Shown one piece after another: positions 53,182 to 61,294 of a stretch of 64,000 bases of DNA. This DNA is from Betaproteobacteria bacterium. Lineage in GTDB: Bacteria > Pseudomonadota > Gammaproteobacteria > Burkholderiales > Rhodocyclaceae. A program made the translations under genes and the position numbers. How positions within the stretch are numbered: the first letter of the stretch is position 1; the number at the start of each line of letters is the position of its first letter. The stretch lies in contig JACRAR010000043.1 of assembly GCA_016234745.1 (NCBI GenBank), forward strand, positions 92,702-156,701, given 5' to 3'. A model generated the notes under the pieces. The model was given only the letters and a program-made list of their open reading frames with translations, ran no database searches and had not been told where the DNA came from.

Positions 53182-53202
53182 AGGGAGGAAAAACTCCGGG
53201 GA

Positions 53203-53310
53203 TTATTTGCCCGAGGCTTTCTGTTCTTCCTGAGACTCAAGCCAAAGCGCGTTGACTACGGCAAGCAGAACAGCAAACCCCAAACCTAGAATCCAGCTGA
53301 AATACCACAT
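53203..53310 (-). CDS. cydX: Cytochrome bd oxidase small subunit CydX
   Basis: A 35-residue single-helix protein, MWYFSWILGLGFAVLLAVVN followed by ALWLESQEEQ and a short polar tail. It matches CydX (YbgT): aromatic Trp-Tyr-Phe-Trp N-terminus, Gly in the helix and the conserved Glu after the helix. AAGGAC lies ahead of the ATG. It follows cydB by 19 bases. CydX is needed for bd oxidase stability and heme positions. Confidence 0.93.
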   Translation of the reverse strand: MWYFSWILGLGFAVLLAVVNALWLESQEEQKASGK

Positions 53311-53329
53311 GATGGTGTCCTTTCCTTGA

Positions 53330-54466
53330 TTAGTAGAGTGCCTTGTCATTGGCGGTGACGTAGTCACGGGTGACCTTGCCGCGCATGACGCTGTATGCCC
53401 AACTGGTGTAGGCGAGGACTATTGGTACGAAGATCACGGCAACCCAGAGCATCACATTGAGGGTAAATTGACTGGAGCAGGCATCCCAGAGCGTGAGACT
53501 GGCCTTGGGCATGGACGACGACGGGAGCACAAAGGGAAACAGAGCGACACCGGCGGTCAGAATCACGCTCAGACAAGCCAGGGACGAGCCGATGAAAGAC
53601 AACAGTGTCTGTTTTTTCCCTATCAGGGCAAGAACCAGTCCTGCTCCAAGATATGCGATCACCGGAATGATCCACAAGACGGGATGTGCATTGAAGTTGT
53701 TGAACCAGGCACCTGGTTGGCGAACCACTTCCTTCATCAGCGGGTTCAGAATTCCCCCCACGTCAGGAATGGACTGGATCACATAACCTTCGATTTGAAA
53801 CACCCAGAATCCGGCTGCGGAAAGCGCAACGATCATGACCAGGGCAAACAAGCGTGCAGCCTGAATTGCCCGTTGCTGCAGATCTCCATCAACCCGATGG
53901 GCAATGAACGTTGCCCCCTGCAGGGTCAACAGGGACAGGCTGATAACCCCGCACAAAAGTGCGAAGGGGTTGAGCAGCGCCCAGAAGGAGCCGGTATAGA
54001 AGGAACGCATGGTGTCATCCAGGGTAAACGGTACTCCCTGAAAGAGGTTGCCGAAGGCCACTCCAAAAACCAAGGCAGGCACCGCACTCCCGGCAAAGAT
54101 GCCCCAGTTCCACGCCGTGCGCCAAGCCGGGTTAGGCAGTTTGGAGCGATACTCAAAACCGACTGGACGGAAGAACAATGCAAACAGTACCAGCAGCAAA
54201 GCCCAATACAAACCTGAGAAAGCCGTGGCATAGACAAATGGCCAGGCGGCGAACACTGCGCCACCGGCTGTGATGAACCATACCTGATTGCCGTCCCAGT
54301 GAGGCGCAACCGTATTGATCATGACGCGCTGATCGGTGTCATCCTTGCCGAGGAAAGGAAGCAGGACCCCGACGCCCATATCGTGGCCGTCCATGATGGC
54401 AAACCCGATCAGAAGAACCCCCACCAGTAACCACCAGATGAGTTTCAGGGTGAAGTAATCGAACAT
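53330..54466 (-). CDS. cydB: Cytochrome bd ubiquinol oxidase subunit II
   Basis: A 378-residue membrane subunit with eight or nine helices. WWLLVGVLLIGFAIMDGHDMGVGVLLPFLG is the conserved CydB N-terminus (residues ~10-40), followed by RVMINTVAPHWDGNQVWFI, a family hallmark. It pairs with CydA. It lies 12 bases after cydA and 19 before cydX. Confidence 0.97.
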   Translation of the reverse strand: MFDYFTLKLIWWLLVGVLLIGFAIMDGHDMGVGVLLPFLGKDDTDQRVMINTVAPHWDGNQVWFITAGGAVFAAWPFVYATAFSGLYWALLLVLFALFFRPVGFEYRSKLPNPAWRTAWNWGIFAGSAVPALVFGVAFGNLFQGVPFTLDDTMRSFYTGSFWALLNPFALLCGVISLSLLTLQGATFIAHRVDGDLQQRAIQAARLFALVMIVALSAAGFWVFQIEGYVIQSIPDVGGILNPLMKEVVRQPGAWFNNFNAHPVLWIIPVIAYLGAGLVLALIGKKQTLLSFIGSSLACLSVILTAGVALFPFVLPSSSMPKASLTLWDACSSQFTLNVMLWVAVIFVPIVLAYTSWAYSVMRGKVTRDYVTANDKALY

Positions 54467-54478
54467 GGTCAGTTCTCC

Positions 54479-56011
54479 TTAAGCGTTAGGCTGCACAGTA
54501 GCTGGACCGAGACGGGCGTACTTGAACATCAAGTACATCTCGGCCACCAGCAACAGGGTATAGAAGCCGATGAAGCCGGCAATGGAACCCCACAGGCTTG
54601 CGACAGAAAGGCTGGAGGCGGAGAGATGCGTCGGCAGGACGCCGAAAACCGTCCAGGGTTGGCGGCCGTATTCGGCAACGAACCAGCCCAATTCGCAGGC
54701 AATCCACGGCACGGGGATGAAGTACAGCGCCCATTTCAGCAGCCAGGGCTTTTGCTGGAAACTTCCCTTCACGCTGTACCAGAAGGCTATGACCATCAGG
54801 GCCAGCATGGCGAATGCCAGAGCCACCATCACACGGAAGGTCCAGAACAATCCCGCCACGCGAGGTACCGAGTCCTTCGCAGCCATTTCAATTTGAGCCG
54901 GAGTTGCCTGGCTCAGGTCTTCACTGTACTTCATCACCAGCAAGCCATAACCGAGATTCTTGCCATGCTGGTCGAAAATGGCCTTGGCTTCAGCATCTGC
55001 CGGATTCTTGCGCATGGCCTTGAGGGCGATGGCCGCCTTCAGTCCTGATTCAATGCGTTCCTTGTTGCGTGCGCGAATTTCCTTGATGCCGGGAAGCTGC
55101 TGCGAAGTTGAACGCGTTGCGAGCAATCCCAGCGCGTAAGGAATGCGGATTGCACCACTGTTCGCCTGCTTCTCTTCGTCGGGGAAGGCGATGAGATTGA
55201 AGCTGGCCGGTGCGGCTTCGGTCTCCCACATGGCTTCCATGGCGGCAAGTTTTGATTTCTGAGATTCCGAGGTCGAATAGGCGGATTCATCTCCCAGCAC
55301 AATGACGGATGCCGCACCAGCCAATCCGAAGGCAGCAGCGATGCGGAAGGAGCGACGGGCGAATTCGATGTGCCGGCCTTTCAGCAAATACCATGATGAA
55401 ATGCCCAGCACGAATATCGATCCAGTGACATAGCCAGCTGCAACGGTATGCACGAACTTGGACTGGGCTACCGGATTGAGAACCAGCGCGCCAAAGTCAA
55501 TCAGTTCCATGCGCATGGTCACCGGATTGAAGGCCGACCCGACCGGATCCTGCATCCATGCATTGGCAATCAGTATCAGCACGGCGGAAAGATTGGTTCC
55601 CAACGCCATTAATATGGTTACGCACAGGTGCCCGGCTTTCGACAGTCGATTCCAACCGAAGAAAAACAGACCGACCATGGTCGATTCGAGGAAGAAAGCC
55701 ATCAATCCCTCAATCGCCAAAGGAGCGCCAAAGATATCGCCGACATAGTGGGAGTAGTAAGACCAGTTGGTACCGAACTGGAACTCCATGGTGAGCCCGG
55801 TGGTAACGCCCAAAGCGAAATTGATACCGTAAAGCTTTCCCCAGAATTTGGTCATGTCACGGTAGATTTCCTTGCCGCTTGTCACGTAGGCCGCCTCCAT
55901 GACCACCAGAATCCAGGACAAGCCCAACGTGAGCGGAACAAAAAGGAAATGATAGAACGCCGTTGCCGCAAACTGCAGCCGCGACAGATCGACAACACTT
56001 TCATTGATCAT
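54479..56011 (-). CDS. cydA: Cytochrome bd ubiquinol oxidase subunit I
   Basis: The 510-residue heme subunit of bd oxidase. Heme b595 His is in FAATAFYHFLFVP near the N-terminus, the b558 ligands are His in KFVHTVAAGYVTG and Met in WTFRVMVALAF, and GWFVAEYGRQPW lies after the Q loop. The long, charged Q loop (~250-380) marks the bd-I (L-type) subfamily that oxidises quinol. It begins two bases after the cydP-like stop. Confidence 0.97.
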   Translation of the reverse strand: MINESVVDLSRLQFAATAFYHFLFVPLTLGLSWILVVMEAAYVTSGKEIYRDMTKFWGKLYGINFALGVTTGLTMEFQFGTNWSYYSHYVGDIFGAPLAIEGLMAFFLESTMVGLFFFGWNRLSKAGHLCVTILMALGTNLSAVLILIANAWMQDPVGSAFNPVTMRMELIDFGALVLNPVAQSKFVHTVAAGYVTGSIFVLGISSWYLLKGRHIEFARRSFRIAAAFGLAGAASVIVLGDESAYSTSESQKSKLAAMEAMWETEAAPASFNLIAFPDEEKQANSGAIRIPYALGLLATRSTSQQLPGIKEIRARNKERIESGLKAAIALKAMRKNPADAEAKAIFDQHGKNLGYGLLVMKYSEDLSQATPAQIEMAAKDSVPRVAGLFWTFRVMVALAFAMLALMVIAFWYSVKGSFQQKPWLLKWALYFIPVPWIACELGWFVAEYGRQPWTVFGVLPTHLSASSLSVASLWGSIAGFIGFYTLLLVAEMYLMFKYARLGPATVQPNA

Positions 56012-56013
56012 GA

Positions 56014-56241
56014 TTACTCCCGATGATGAGTGGATGCTGGTATTTCGGTAGTTGCGGCAGGCTGAGCACTGCCCGTCAGGCGCTCAGCCACCTTGATCGA
56101 AATTTCAGCTTTGCTGGGTGGATCACTGAAGAAAACAATTTTGATCAGGATGACCAGGGCAATCTTTAAGGCAAGAGCGAGAGCAACCTCCCAGCGTAAT
56201 CGCAGGGAGGTTGCGGTTTTGCCGGTTGACTGGCTTTTCAT
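56014..56241 (-). CDS. cydP: CydP-like small membrane protein
   Basis: A 75-residue protein with one helix, WEVALALALKIALVILIKIVFFSDPP, and a polar tail. The pattern Glu-x-Ala-Leu-x-Leu-x-Leu-Lys...FFSDP matches CydP, a small protein encoded ahead of cydAB in proteobacteria. It ends two bases before cydA. The ATG at 56241 has no clear ribosome binding site and lies nine bases after the T tract of an upstream terminator. Confidence 0.65.
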   Translation of the reverse strand: MKSQSTGKTATSLRLRWEVALALALKIALVILIKIVFFSDPPSKAEISIKVAERLTGSAQPAATTEIPASTHHRE

Positions 56242-56249
56242 TGATCTGC

Positions 56250-56285
56250 AAAAAAGCTGCCGCCACCCCGAACGGGGGCAGCGGC
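56250..56285 (-). terminator. Terminator after ompW, in the cydP leader
   Basis: On the minus strand GCCGCTGCCCC and GGGGTGGCGGC form a GC-rich stem and are followed by AGC and six T. It lies seven bases after the ompW stop and only nine ahead of the cydP ATG, so no room is left for a separate cyd promoter downstream of it. Confidence 0.85.
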
Positions 56286-56291
56286 TACCGC

Positions 56292-56930
56292 TTAAAACCT
56301 CATGCCAACGCCAATGCCAACCAACACCGGGTCAGTTGTGACAGTACTGACCTTCGTGCCGCCCACTTTCAAGTCGGTATCCATATAGACTTTCTTGATA
56401 TCGACATTGATGAATACGTTCTGGGCGATCTTGTAGTCAAAACCGATTTGCAATGAACCGCCGACGCTGGATTTGCTGAGTGTGGAATTGGCATTGGTCG
56501 CAGCGTTCACGACGGGCAGACTCACGCTGGAAAAGCGCGTGTAATTAATGCCGGCGCCGACGTAGGGACGAAAATCGGCGTCAGGCGTAAAGTGGTATTG
56601 AATCGACAATGTTGGCGGCAAGGCATCAACCTTGCCAACCTTGCCCAGTCCCTTGACCTTGACATCCAATTCCTGGGGGTAGGTCAATACCAGTTCAGCC
56701 GCGATATTTTTGGTAAAGAAATAAGTGAAATCCACCTCGGGTATCAACTTTTCGTGCACATAGACTGCATCAGCAGGCAGTGCCAAAGCAGCAATGGCAT
56801 TGGAATCCTTGACAGGCTCGATTTCAACCGCCCGAACCCGTACCATCCAATTGCCTTCCGTCTGCTGGGCCAGCGCAGCACCGGAACCCAGAGCAGCCAA
56901 AACAGAAACAAGCATTACGCTTTTCTTCAT
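56292..56930 (-). CDS. ompW: OmpW-family outer membrane protein
   Basis: A 212-residue protein. The signal peptide MKKSVMLVSVLAALGSGAALAQQ is cleaved after AQA-like LAQ, and an eight-strand beta barrel follows, ending in GVGMRF with the C-terminal Phe needed for BAM insertion. LPPTLSIQYHFTP and FRPYVGAGINYT are OmpW-family motifs. The ATG at 56930 is preceded by AAAGGATG. OmpW expression responds to oxygen in other proteobacteria. Its 420-base upstream region holds an FNR-like dyad and a 40-bp palindrome. Confidence 0.92.
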   Translation of the reverse strand: MKKSVMLVSVLAALGSGAALAQQTEGNWMVRVRAVEIEPVKDSNAIAALALPADAVYVHEKLIPEVDFTYFFTKNIAAELVLTYPQELDVKVKGLGKVGKVDALPPTLSIQYHFTPDADFRPYVGAGINYTRFSSVSLPVVNAATNANSTLSKSSVGGSLQIGFDYKIAQNVFINVDIKKVYMDTDLKVGGTKVSTVTTDPVLVGIGVGMRF

Positions 56931-57164
56931 CTTGCATCCTTTCATGGGAATGATTGAAATACTGTCAATATCAACACTTAGTACAAAACAAAGAGGAAAA
57001 ATCGGGTCTGGATCCGCGCAGGACATGACTCGGCAAACCGCTGAAACACATGCGGGACTGACCATTAATTCCTGGTAATTTGCTTCTGACCGACTCTCGC
57101 CGAAATCGCGGAGCACTGTATTTCACTGTAATCCAACGGGTCAGCTTCACTTCGATGAGTTCGC

Positions 57165-57204
57165 TAATGCGATATCAAGATATTAATATCCTGATATCGC
57201 ATTA
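57165..57204. promoter_or_regulatory. 40-bp near-perfect palindrome, candidate operator
   Basis: Outer arms TAATGCGATATCA and TGATATCGCATTA are exact reverse complements, the core GATATTAATATC is itself a perfect palindrome, and only one base pair (A57178/C57191) breaks the symmetry. GATAT motifs repeat through it. It lies 235 bases upstream of ompW and 21 bases from an FNR-like dyad. Confidence 0.75.
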
Positions 57205-57225
57205 CAACATGTATCGAACAAAAAC

Positions 57226-57239
57226 CTGACGGAGGTCAA
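57226..57239 (-). promoter_or_regulatory. FNR-type dyad upstream of the palindrome
   Basis: On the minus strand TTGAC-CTCC-GTCAG matches 7 of 10 consensus positions and is identical outside the spacer to the box ahead of ccoN. Class II spacing would place transcription start inside the adjoining palindrome (near 57191), which leaves a 260-base leader before ompW. Confidence 0.45.
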
Positions 57240-57349
57240 CTTTGAAGGGTCAAAAGCCGCCTGACAGGAATTACCTTACAAGAATGCCTCGGTTTTGCCT
57301 GGAGTACGATTACGCCCCGGGTCGCGCCACGGCAGCGGATTTAACGGCG

Positions 57350-58105
57350 CTATTCAACAGGATCAAGGTGGGCTACGGCACTCAGTCGTTTGATATCGAT
57401 CAGCCGAACATAACGACGGTCAGTCATGATGAGACCGTTCTCTTGAAAGCGCCTGAGAATTCTTATTACGGTCTCCTCAGCCAAGCCAAGGTAGTTGCCG
57501 ATATCCAGCCGCGACATGCTCAAGCGGAATTGGCTTCCCGAATAATTACGGCTGGCAAATCGCCGGGAAAGGCCGAGAAGAAATTCCGCAAGCCTTTCCT
57601 CCGCGCCCCGCTTCCCCAACAACAGCATCAGCTCTTCGTCCTGCCGTATCTGGCCACTCATGATTTTCAGCATTTGATATTGAATTGAGGGAATTCTCTT
57701 TGCCACCTCATCGAGGCGGCTAATCTCGACCTTGCAAACAGATATAGTTTCTAATGCACTTGCCTCGTTGGAGAACTGGCGCGAAGCAAGCGCGCTCAGT
57801 CCAAGTAACTCCCCCGCAATATGAAACCCGGTAATCTGCACCCGACCATCCAAGGTACAAACGTGTGTCTTGACTGACCCGCTCCTGAGCGCATACAGGA
57901 AATCAAGGCGATCCCCCGGCCGAAAGAGAACTTGGCCGCGCTTGTACACTTCTTTCCGCCTGATCACGCTATCCAGCAGGGTCATATCCGCACGATCAAG
58001 ACCCAGCGGCAGGCAGAGCTGATAAATCCCGCAGTTATTGCAACTGACTGGCTCGCATGCCTGCAGTGGCAGTGAATGCTGCAAGGGAACCTCAGCCCTG
58101 GTCAT
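57350..58105 (-). CDS. FNR-type regulator with altered recognition helix
   Basis: A 251-residue CRP/FNR protein. Cys22, Cys25, Cys31 and Cys124 match the four [4Fe-4S] ligands of FNR with a shift of two. In the HTH, LAEETVIRILRRFQ replaces the FNR Ser (Ser212 in E. coli) with Ile214 while keeping Glu211 and Arg215. It is thus an oxygen-sensing FNR whose DNA preference may differ from the fnr at 38.5 kb. It overlaps the Rrf2 gene by ATGA and lies in a run with ccoS and ccoI. Confidence 0.85.
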   Translation of the reverse strand: MTRAEVPLQHSLPLQACEPVSCNNCGIYQLCLPLGLDRADMTLLDSVIRRKEVYKRGQVLFRPGDRLDFLYALRSGSVKTHVCTLDGRVQITGFHIAGELLGLSALASRQFSNEASALETISVCKVEISRLDEVAKRIPSIQYQMLKIMSGQIRQDEELMLLLGKRGAEERLAEFLLGLSRRFASRNYSGSQFRLSMSRLDIGNYLGLAEETVIRILRRFQENGLIMTDRRYVRLIDIKRLSAVAHLDPVE

Positions 58106-58626
58106 GATCGCCTAACTCCACGCGTCTTGCGTGTGGGTTTGGGATCAAGCCTGCACACTGCCGGACTGGGCGATCGCGAGACTGCAGCAAGAGGCAACTC
58201 GGTCAGACGGTACTTGCCGCTATTCACCGCACTCGCGAGCTTTGCCAAGGTTTGATTGCGCATGAGTTCGACGATTCTGGTCTTGATCGGTCTCCATTTT
58301 TCATGCATCGGACAAGCAGACTCATCTTCACAAATTTTCAGTCCGATCACGCAACTCTCGGTGATGTCCGGGCCTTCGACCAGAGCAAGAATCTGCATCA
58401 AGTTGACCTTTTCGCAGCCTTCGCGCAAGCAGAAGCCGCCCTGTCTGCCGCGAAATGAATAGAGCAGGTTTCCTCGGCAAAGGCTTTGCATAATCTTGGC
58501 CAAATAAGCCGGAGGGACACCGAGATACTCCGCCACCGTTCGATTGAGAATGGGCACGCCACGCGGCTGGGTTGCGATATAGATGAGCGCCTGAATCGCG
58601 TATTGGCTGGTTCGGGAAAGAATCAT
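58102..58626 (-). CDS. Rrf2-family regulator with Fe-S cysteines
   Basis: A 174-residue protein with a winged-helix domain (SRTSQYAIQALIYIA, RTVAEYLGVPPAYLAKIMQSL) and the cysteine cluster ESCVIGLKICEDESACP (C-x6-C-x5-C), close to the [4Fe-4S]/[2Fe-2S] site of NsrR/IscR. A charged Pro/Arg tail follows. It overlaps ccoS and fnr2 by ATGA junctions. NO or oxygen/Fe-S sensing is likely; the exact signal cannot be read from sequence. Confidence 0.85.
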   Translation of the reverse strand: MILSRTSQYAIQALIYIATQPRGVPILNRTVAEYLGVPPAYLAKIMQSLCRGNLLYSFRGRQGGFCLREGCEKVNLMQILALVEGPDITESCVIGLKICEDESACPMHEKWRPIKTRIVELMRNQTLAKLASAVNSGKYRLTELPLAAVSRSPSPAVCRLDPKPTRKTRGVRRS

Positions 58627-58817
58627 TTGGGTTGATCTGGCAGCGCTGTCGATAAATTTTTTTCAACTTGCCGGGGTGTATCGTCATCCATCAGGATGCG
58701 GTATGCCGGTCCTTCCAGGTCCTCAAACTGGCCACTTTTCAACGACCACCAGAACACCACCGCAATCATGAACACCAGCACCACCGAGAGCGGGATCAGC
58801 AAGTAGAGAATTTCCAT
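58623..58817 (-). CDS. ccoS: cbb3 oxidase maturation protein CcoS
   Basis: A 64-residue single-helix protein, MEILYLLIPLSVVLVFMIAV, with WWSLKSGQFEDLEGPAYRIL, the FixS/CcoS signature. It is needed for cofactor insertion into CcoN. The ATG at 58817 overlaps the ccoI stop by one base (TGATG), and its stop overlaps the Rrf2 ATG. Confidence 0.95.
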   Translation of the reverse strand: MEILYLLIPLSVVLVFMIAVVFWWSLKSGQFEDLEGPAYRILMDDDTPRQVEKNLSTALPDQPK

Positions 58818-61291
58818 CAGGTACCTTTGCTTGTTAATGCTGCGGATGGTTTCGTTGGCTTGGCCGGATTCTGCAGGCGCAAGGCATTCAGCACCACCAG
58901 CAATGAACTGGCCGACATGCCGATGCCGGCCATCCAAGGTGTAACGATTCCCAGCATCGCCAACGGAATTGCTGCAAGATTATAAACGCAGGCCCAGACC
59001 AGGTTCTGCCGCACGATGCGCAAAGTCTGCCGCGCTAGTTGCACTCCCGCCGCAAGCTGCAGCAGATTCTCCGACAAGAGCACGATATCCGCCTGCTGCC
59101 GGGCTAGGTCCGTACCGCCGCCCATGGCGACGGATACTTGAGCTTGCGCCAGCACCGGGGCATCATTGACGCCGTCGCCGATCATCGCGACGACTTCGCC
59201 GCGGGTTTGCAACTCGGTGATATAGGCGTGCTTGTCTTCCGGCGATTGCCCACCCCGGGCATCTCTCACATTGAGTTCAGTAGCCACTTCAGCGACAGCA
59301 GCGGGGGTGTCGCCGCTCAGGATGGTGAGTCTTACATTCATGGTCCGCAGAGCTTCGAGCAATGCCGTCGCCTCGGGGCGCAAGCTGTCCCTGAAGCGCA
59401 GCAACCCCAGCCAGCCATGGCTGTCGGCCACCGCCACGACGCTGCCGCCCGCCGCGCTCCAACGTAACGCCTCATCCGGCAATGGCGCATTATGCAATCC
59501 ACCAGCAAAACGTGGTGTTCCTATTCTGACCCGTTGGCTGTCGACGCAGGCTTCGATGCCCTCTCCGGTTATCGCGCGCAAATCTTCCGCCAGGGCAAGC
59601 TTTGCCGCGCCAGCCGCGTCGCGCAAGGCACGCGCGATGGGATGCCCGGAACCCTGCTCGAGCGTCGCGGCCAGTGTCAGTATGGCCTCAGGCTGCAGTC
59701 TGCCGAGCGTCAATGTGTCGACCAGCGTCGGTCTGCCCAGGGTCAATGTGCCGGTCTTGTCGAAGACAAAATGATCGGCGCGGGCCAGTCCCTCAATAGC
59801 ATGGCCGCGCGTCACCATGACCCCCAATCGCGCCATTGCACCGGTGGCCACCGCCAGTGCGGCAGGCGTAGCCAGCGAAAGCGCGCAAGGACAACTCACC
59901 ACCAGCACCGCGACGAAGATCCACAGCGCCCGTTGCGGCTCGATCAGGTACCAGGCCGCGGCACTGGCAACCGCCAGAAGCAGCAGCGCGATGATGAAGC
60001 GCGCCGCGATCGCATCGGCCATTTCCATCAGGTGCGGTTTCTCCGCCGCAGCACGTTCGACAAGCCGCTGTATCATCGCCAGACGCGTATCCGATCCGAC
60101 TTTTTCGACACGCGCCACAAGTGGGCTGCCGACATTGATGCTGCCGCCGATTAGTGCATCGCCGCACTGCTTGATGACGGCCGCGCTCTCACCCGTGATC
60201 ACCGATTCATCGACTGAACTGACGCCCTGGACGATCACGCCATCGGCCGGAACCGCTTCGCCCGGCAGCACCAGCACGATATCGCCAACCCGCAGTTCAG
60301 CCACGGCAATCTTTTCGCTCGCAAGTTCGGGAAAACTGCGGAGACGCGCAGCGAAAGTCGGCAAGGCGCGCGCCAGCAATTCAATGCCGCGCGTGGCTTT
60401 CTGTCGCGCCATCATCTCGAAATAGCGGCCGCCGAGCAGCAGGAACAGGAACATCGTCACCGAGTCGAAATACACCGCGCCGCTGGCCGTCAACGTCGCC
60501 CAGCAACTCGCAACAAAAGCACTGCCCACCCCCAGCGCCACGGGGACGTCCATGCCTAGCCGGGCGAACCGGATGTCGCGCCAGGCATTGCGGAAAAATG
60601 GTGCGGCGGAATACAGGATCACCGGCAAAGTCAGAATCAGGCTGGCCCAGCGCATCAATTGCTCGATATCCGGCGTCATGTCGCCATCATTGGCCCAATA
60701 CACCGGGAAGGCGTACATCATCACCTGCATCATGCCGAAGCCGGCGACGAACAACCGCCACAGCGCCACCCTGCGCTCCTTCTCCGCCATCTCCTCAGAA
60801 CGCAGCGGATCATACGGGTGGGCGCGATAGCCGATCGCCGCGATCGCGGCAAGGATTCCTGAAAGCTTGATGTGCCGTTCGTCCCAGCGCACCCGTGCAC
60901 GCCGAGTCGCATAGTTGATGCTGACCGCGCTCACCCCAGGCTGACGCGCCAGATGCTGCTCGTTGAGCCAGATGCAGGCTGCGCAAGTGATGCCTTCGAG
61001 GATCAGGGAAATTTCCCGCTCGTGCTCACCGACTGCCTGAACAAAATCCTTCTGTACCGCCGGGTGGTCGAACAGTCCTGCCTCCTGCAGCGCTTTCGGC
61101 ATGGATTCGCGCGGGTTTTCCGGCAAGGCATCGCGTTGCCGGTAGTAGTCGATCAGGCCATTCGCGACAATGGCCTGCGCCACCGCCTGGCAGCCGCCGC
61201 AGCACATGCGCCGCGGTGCGCCATCGATATCGACAAGAAATTCGGTTTGCGCCGGGACGGGCAGGCCGCAGTGATAACAGGCCCCGCCCAT
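58817..61291 (-). CDS. ccoI: Copper P1B-type ATPase for cbb3 oxidase assembly
   Basis: An 824-residue CcoI/FixI-type ATPase. The N-terminal Cys-rich segment (CYHCGLPVP, RMCCGGCQAVAQ) is typical of CcoI, and an HMA domain with ITCAACIWL follows. Eight membrane helices hold CPCALSLATPAAL, then DKTGTLTLGRP and GDGVNDAPVL. It moves Cu(I) outward slowly for CcoN. It starts three bases after the SDR gene and is coupled to ccoS. Confidence 0.95.
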   Translation of the reverse strand: MGGACYHCGLPVPAQTEFLVDIDGAPRRMCCGGCQAVAQAIVANGLIDYYRQRDALPENPRESMPKALQEAGLFDHPAVQKDFVQAVGEHEREISLILEGITCAACIWLNEQHLARQPGVSAVSINYATRRARVRWDERHIKLSGILAAIAAIGYRAHPYDPLRSEEMAEKERRVALWRLFVAGFGMMQVMMYAFPVYWANDGDMTPDIEQLMRWASLILTLPVILYSAAPFFRNAWRDIRFARLGMDVPVALGVGSAFVASCWATLTASGAVYFDSVTMFLFLLLGGRYFEMMARQKATRGIELLARALPTFAARLRSFPELASEKIAVAELRVGDIVLVLPGEAVPADGVIVQGVSSVDESVITGESAAVIKQCGDALIGGSINVGSPLVARVEKVGSDTRLAMIQRLVERAAAEKPHLMEMADAIAARFIIALLLLAVASAAAWYLIEPQRALWIFVAVLVVSCPCALSLATPAALAVATGAMARLGVMVTRGHAIEGLARADHFVFDKTGTLTLGRPTLVDTLTLGRLQPEAILTLAATLEQGSGHPIARALRDAAGAAKLALAEDLRAITGEGIEACVDSQRVRIGTPRFAGGLHNAPLPDEALRWSAAGGSVVAVADSHGWLGLLRFRDSLRPEATALLEALRTMNVRLTILSGDTPAAVAEVATELNVRDARGGQSPEDKHAYITELQTRGEVVAMIGDGVNDAPVLAQAQVSVAMGGGTDLARQQADIVLLSENLLQLAAGVQLARQTLRIVRQNLVWACVYNLAAIPLAMLGIVTPWMAGIGMSASSLLVVLNALRLQNPAKPTKPSAALTSKGT

Positions 61292-61294
61292 CGC

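Larger units (their letters stand above)
56931..57349. other. Long intergenic region ompW/fnr2
   Basis: A 419-base region between the ompW start and the end of the second fnr gene, both on the minus strand. It holds the 40-bp palindrome and the FNR-like dyad listed separately. The bases between 56946 and 57160 show no further recognised element. A plus-strand TTG frame from 57242 runs antisense to the regulator and is not considered real. Confidence 0.6.

Noticed and set aside
57242..57688. TTG-initiated plus-strand frame with GGAGG just upstream
   Set aside because: Most of it is antisense to the second FNR gene, and the GGAGG is the spacer of an FNR-like dyad. The product resembles nothing.
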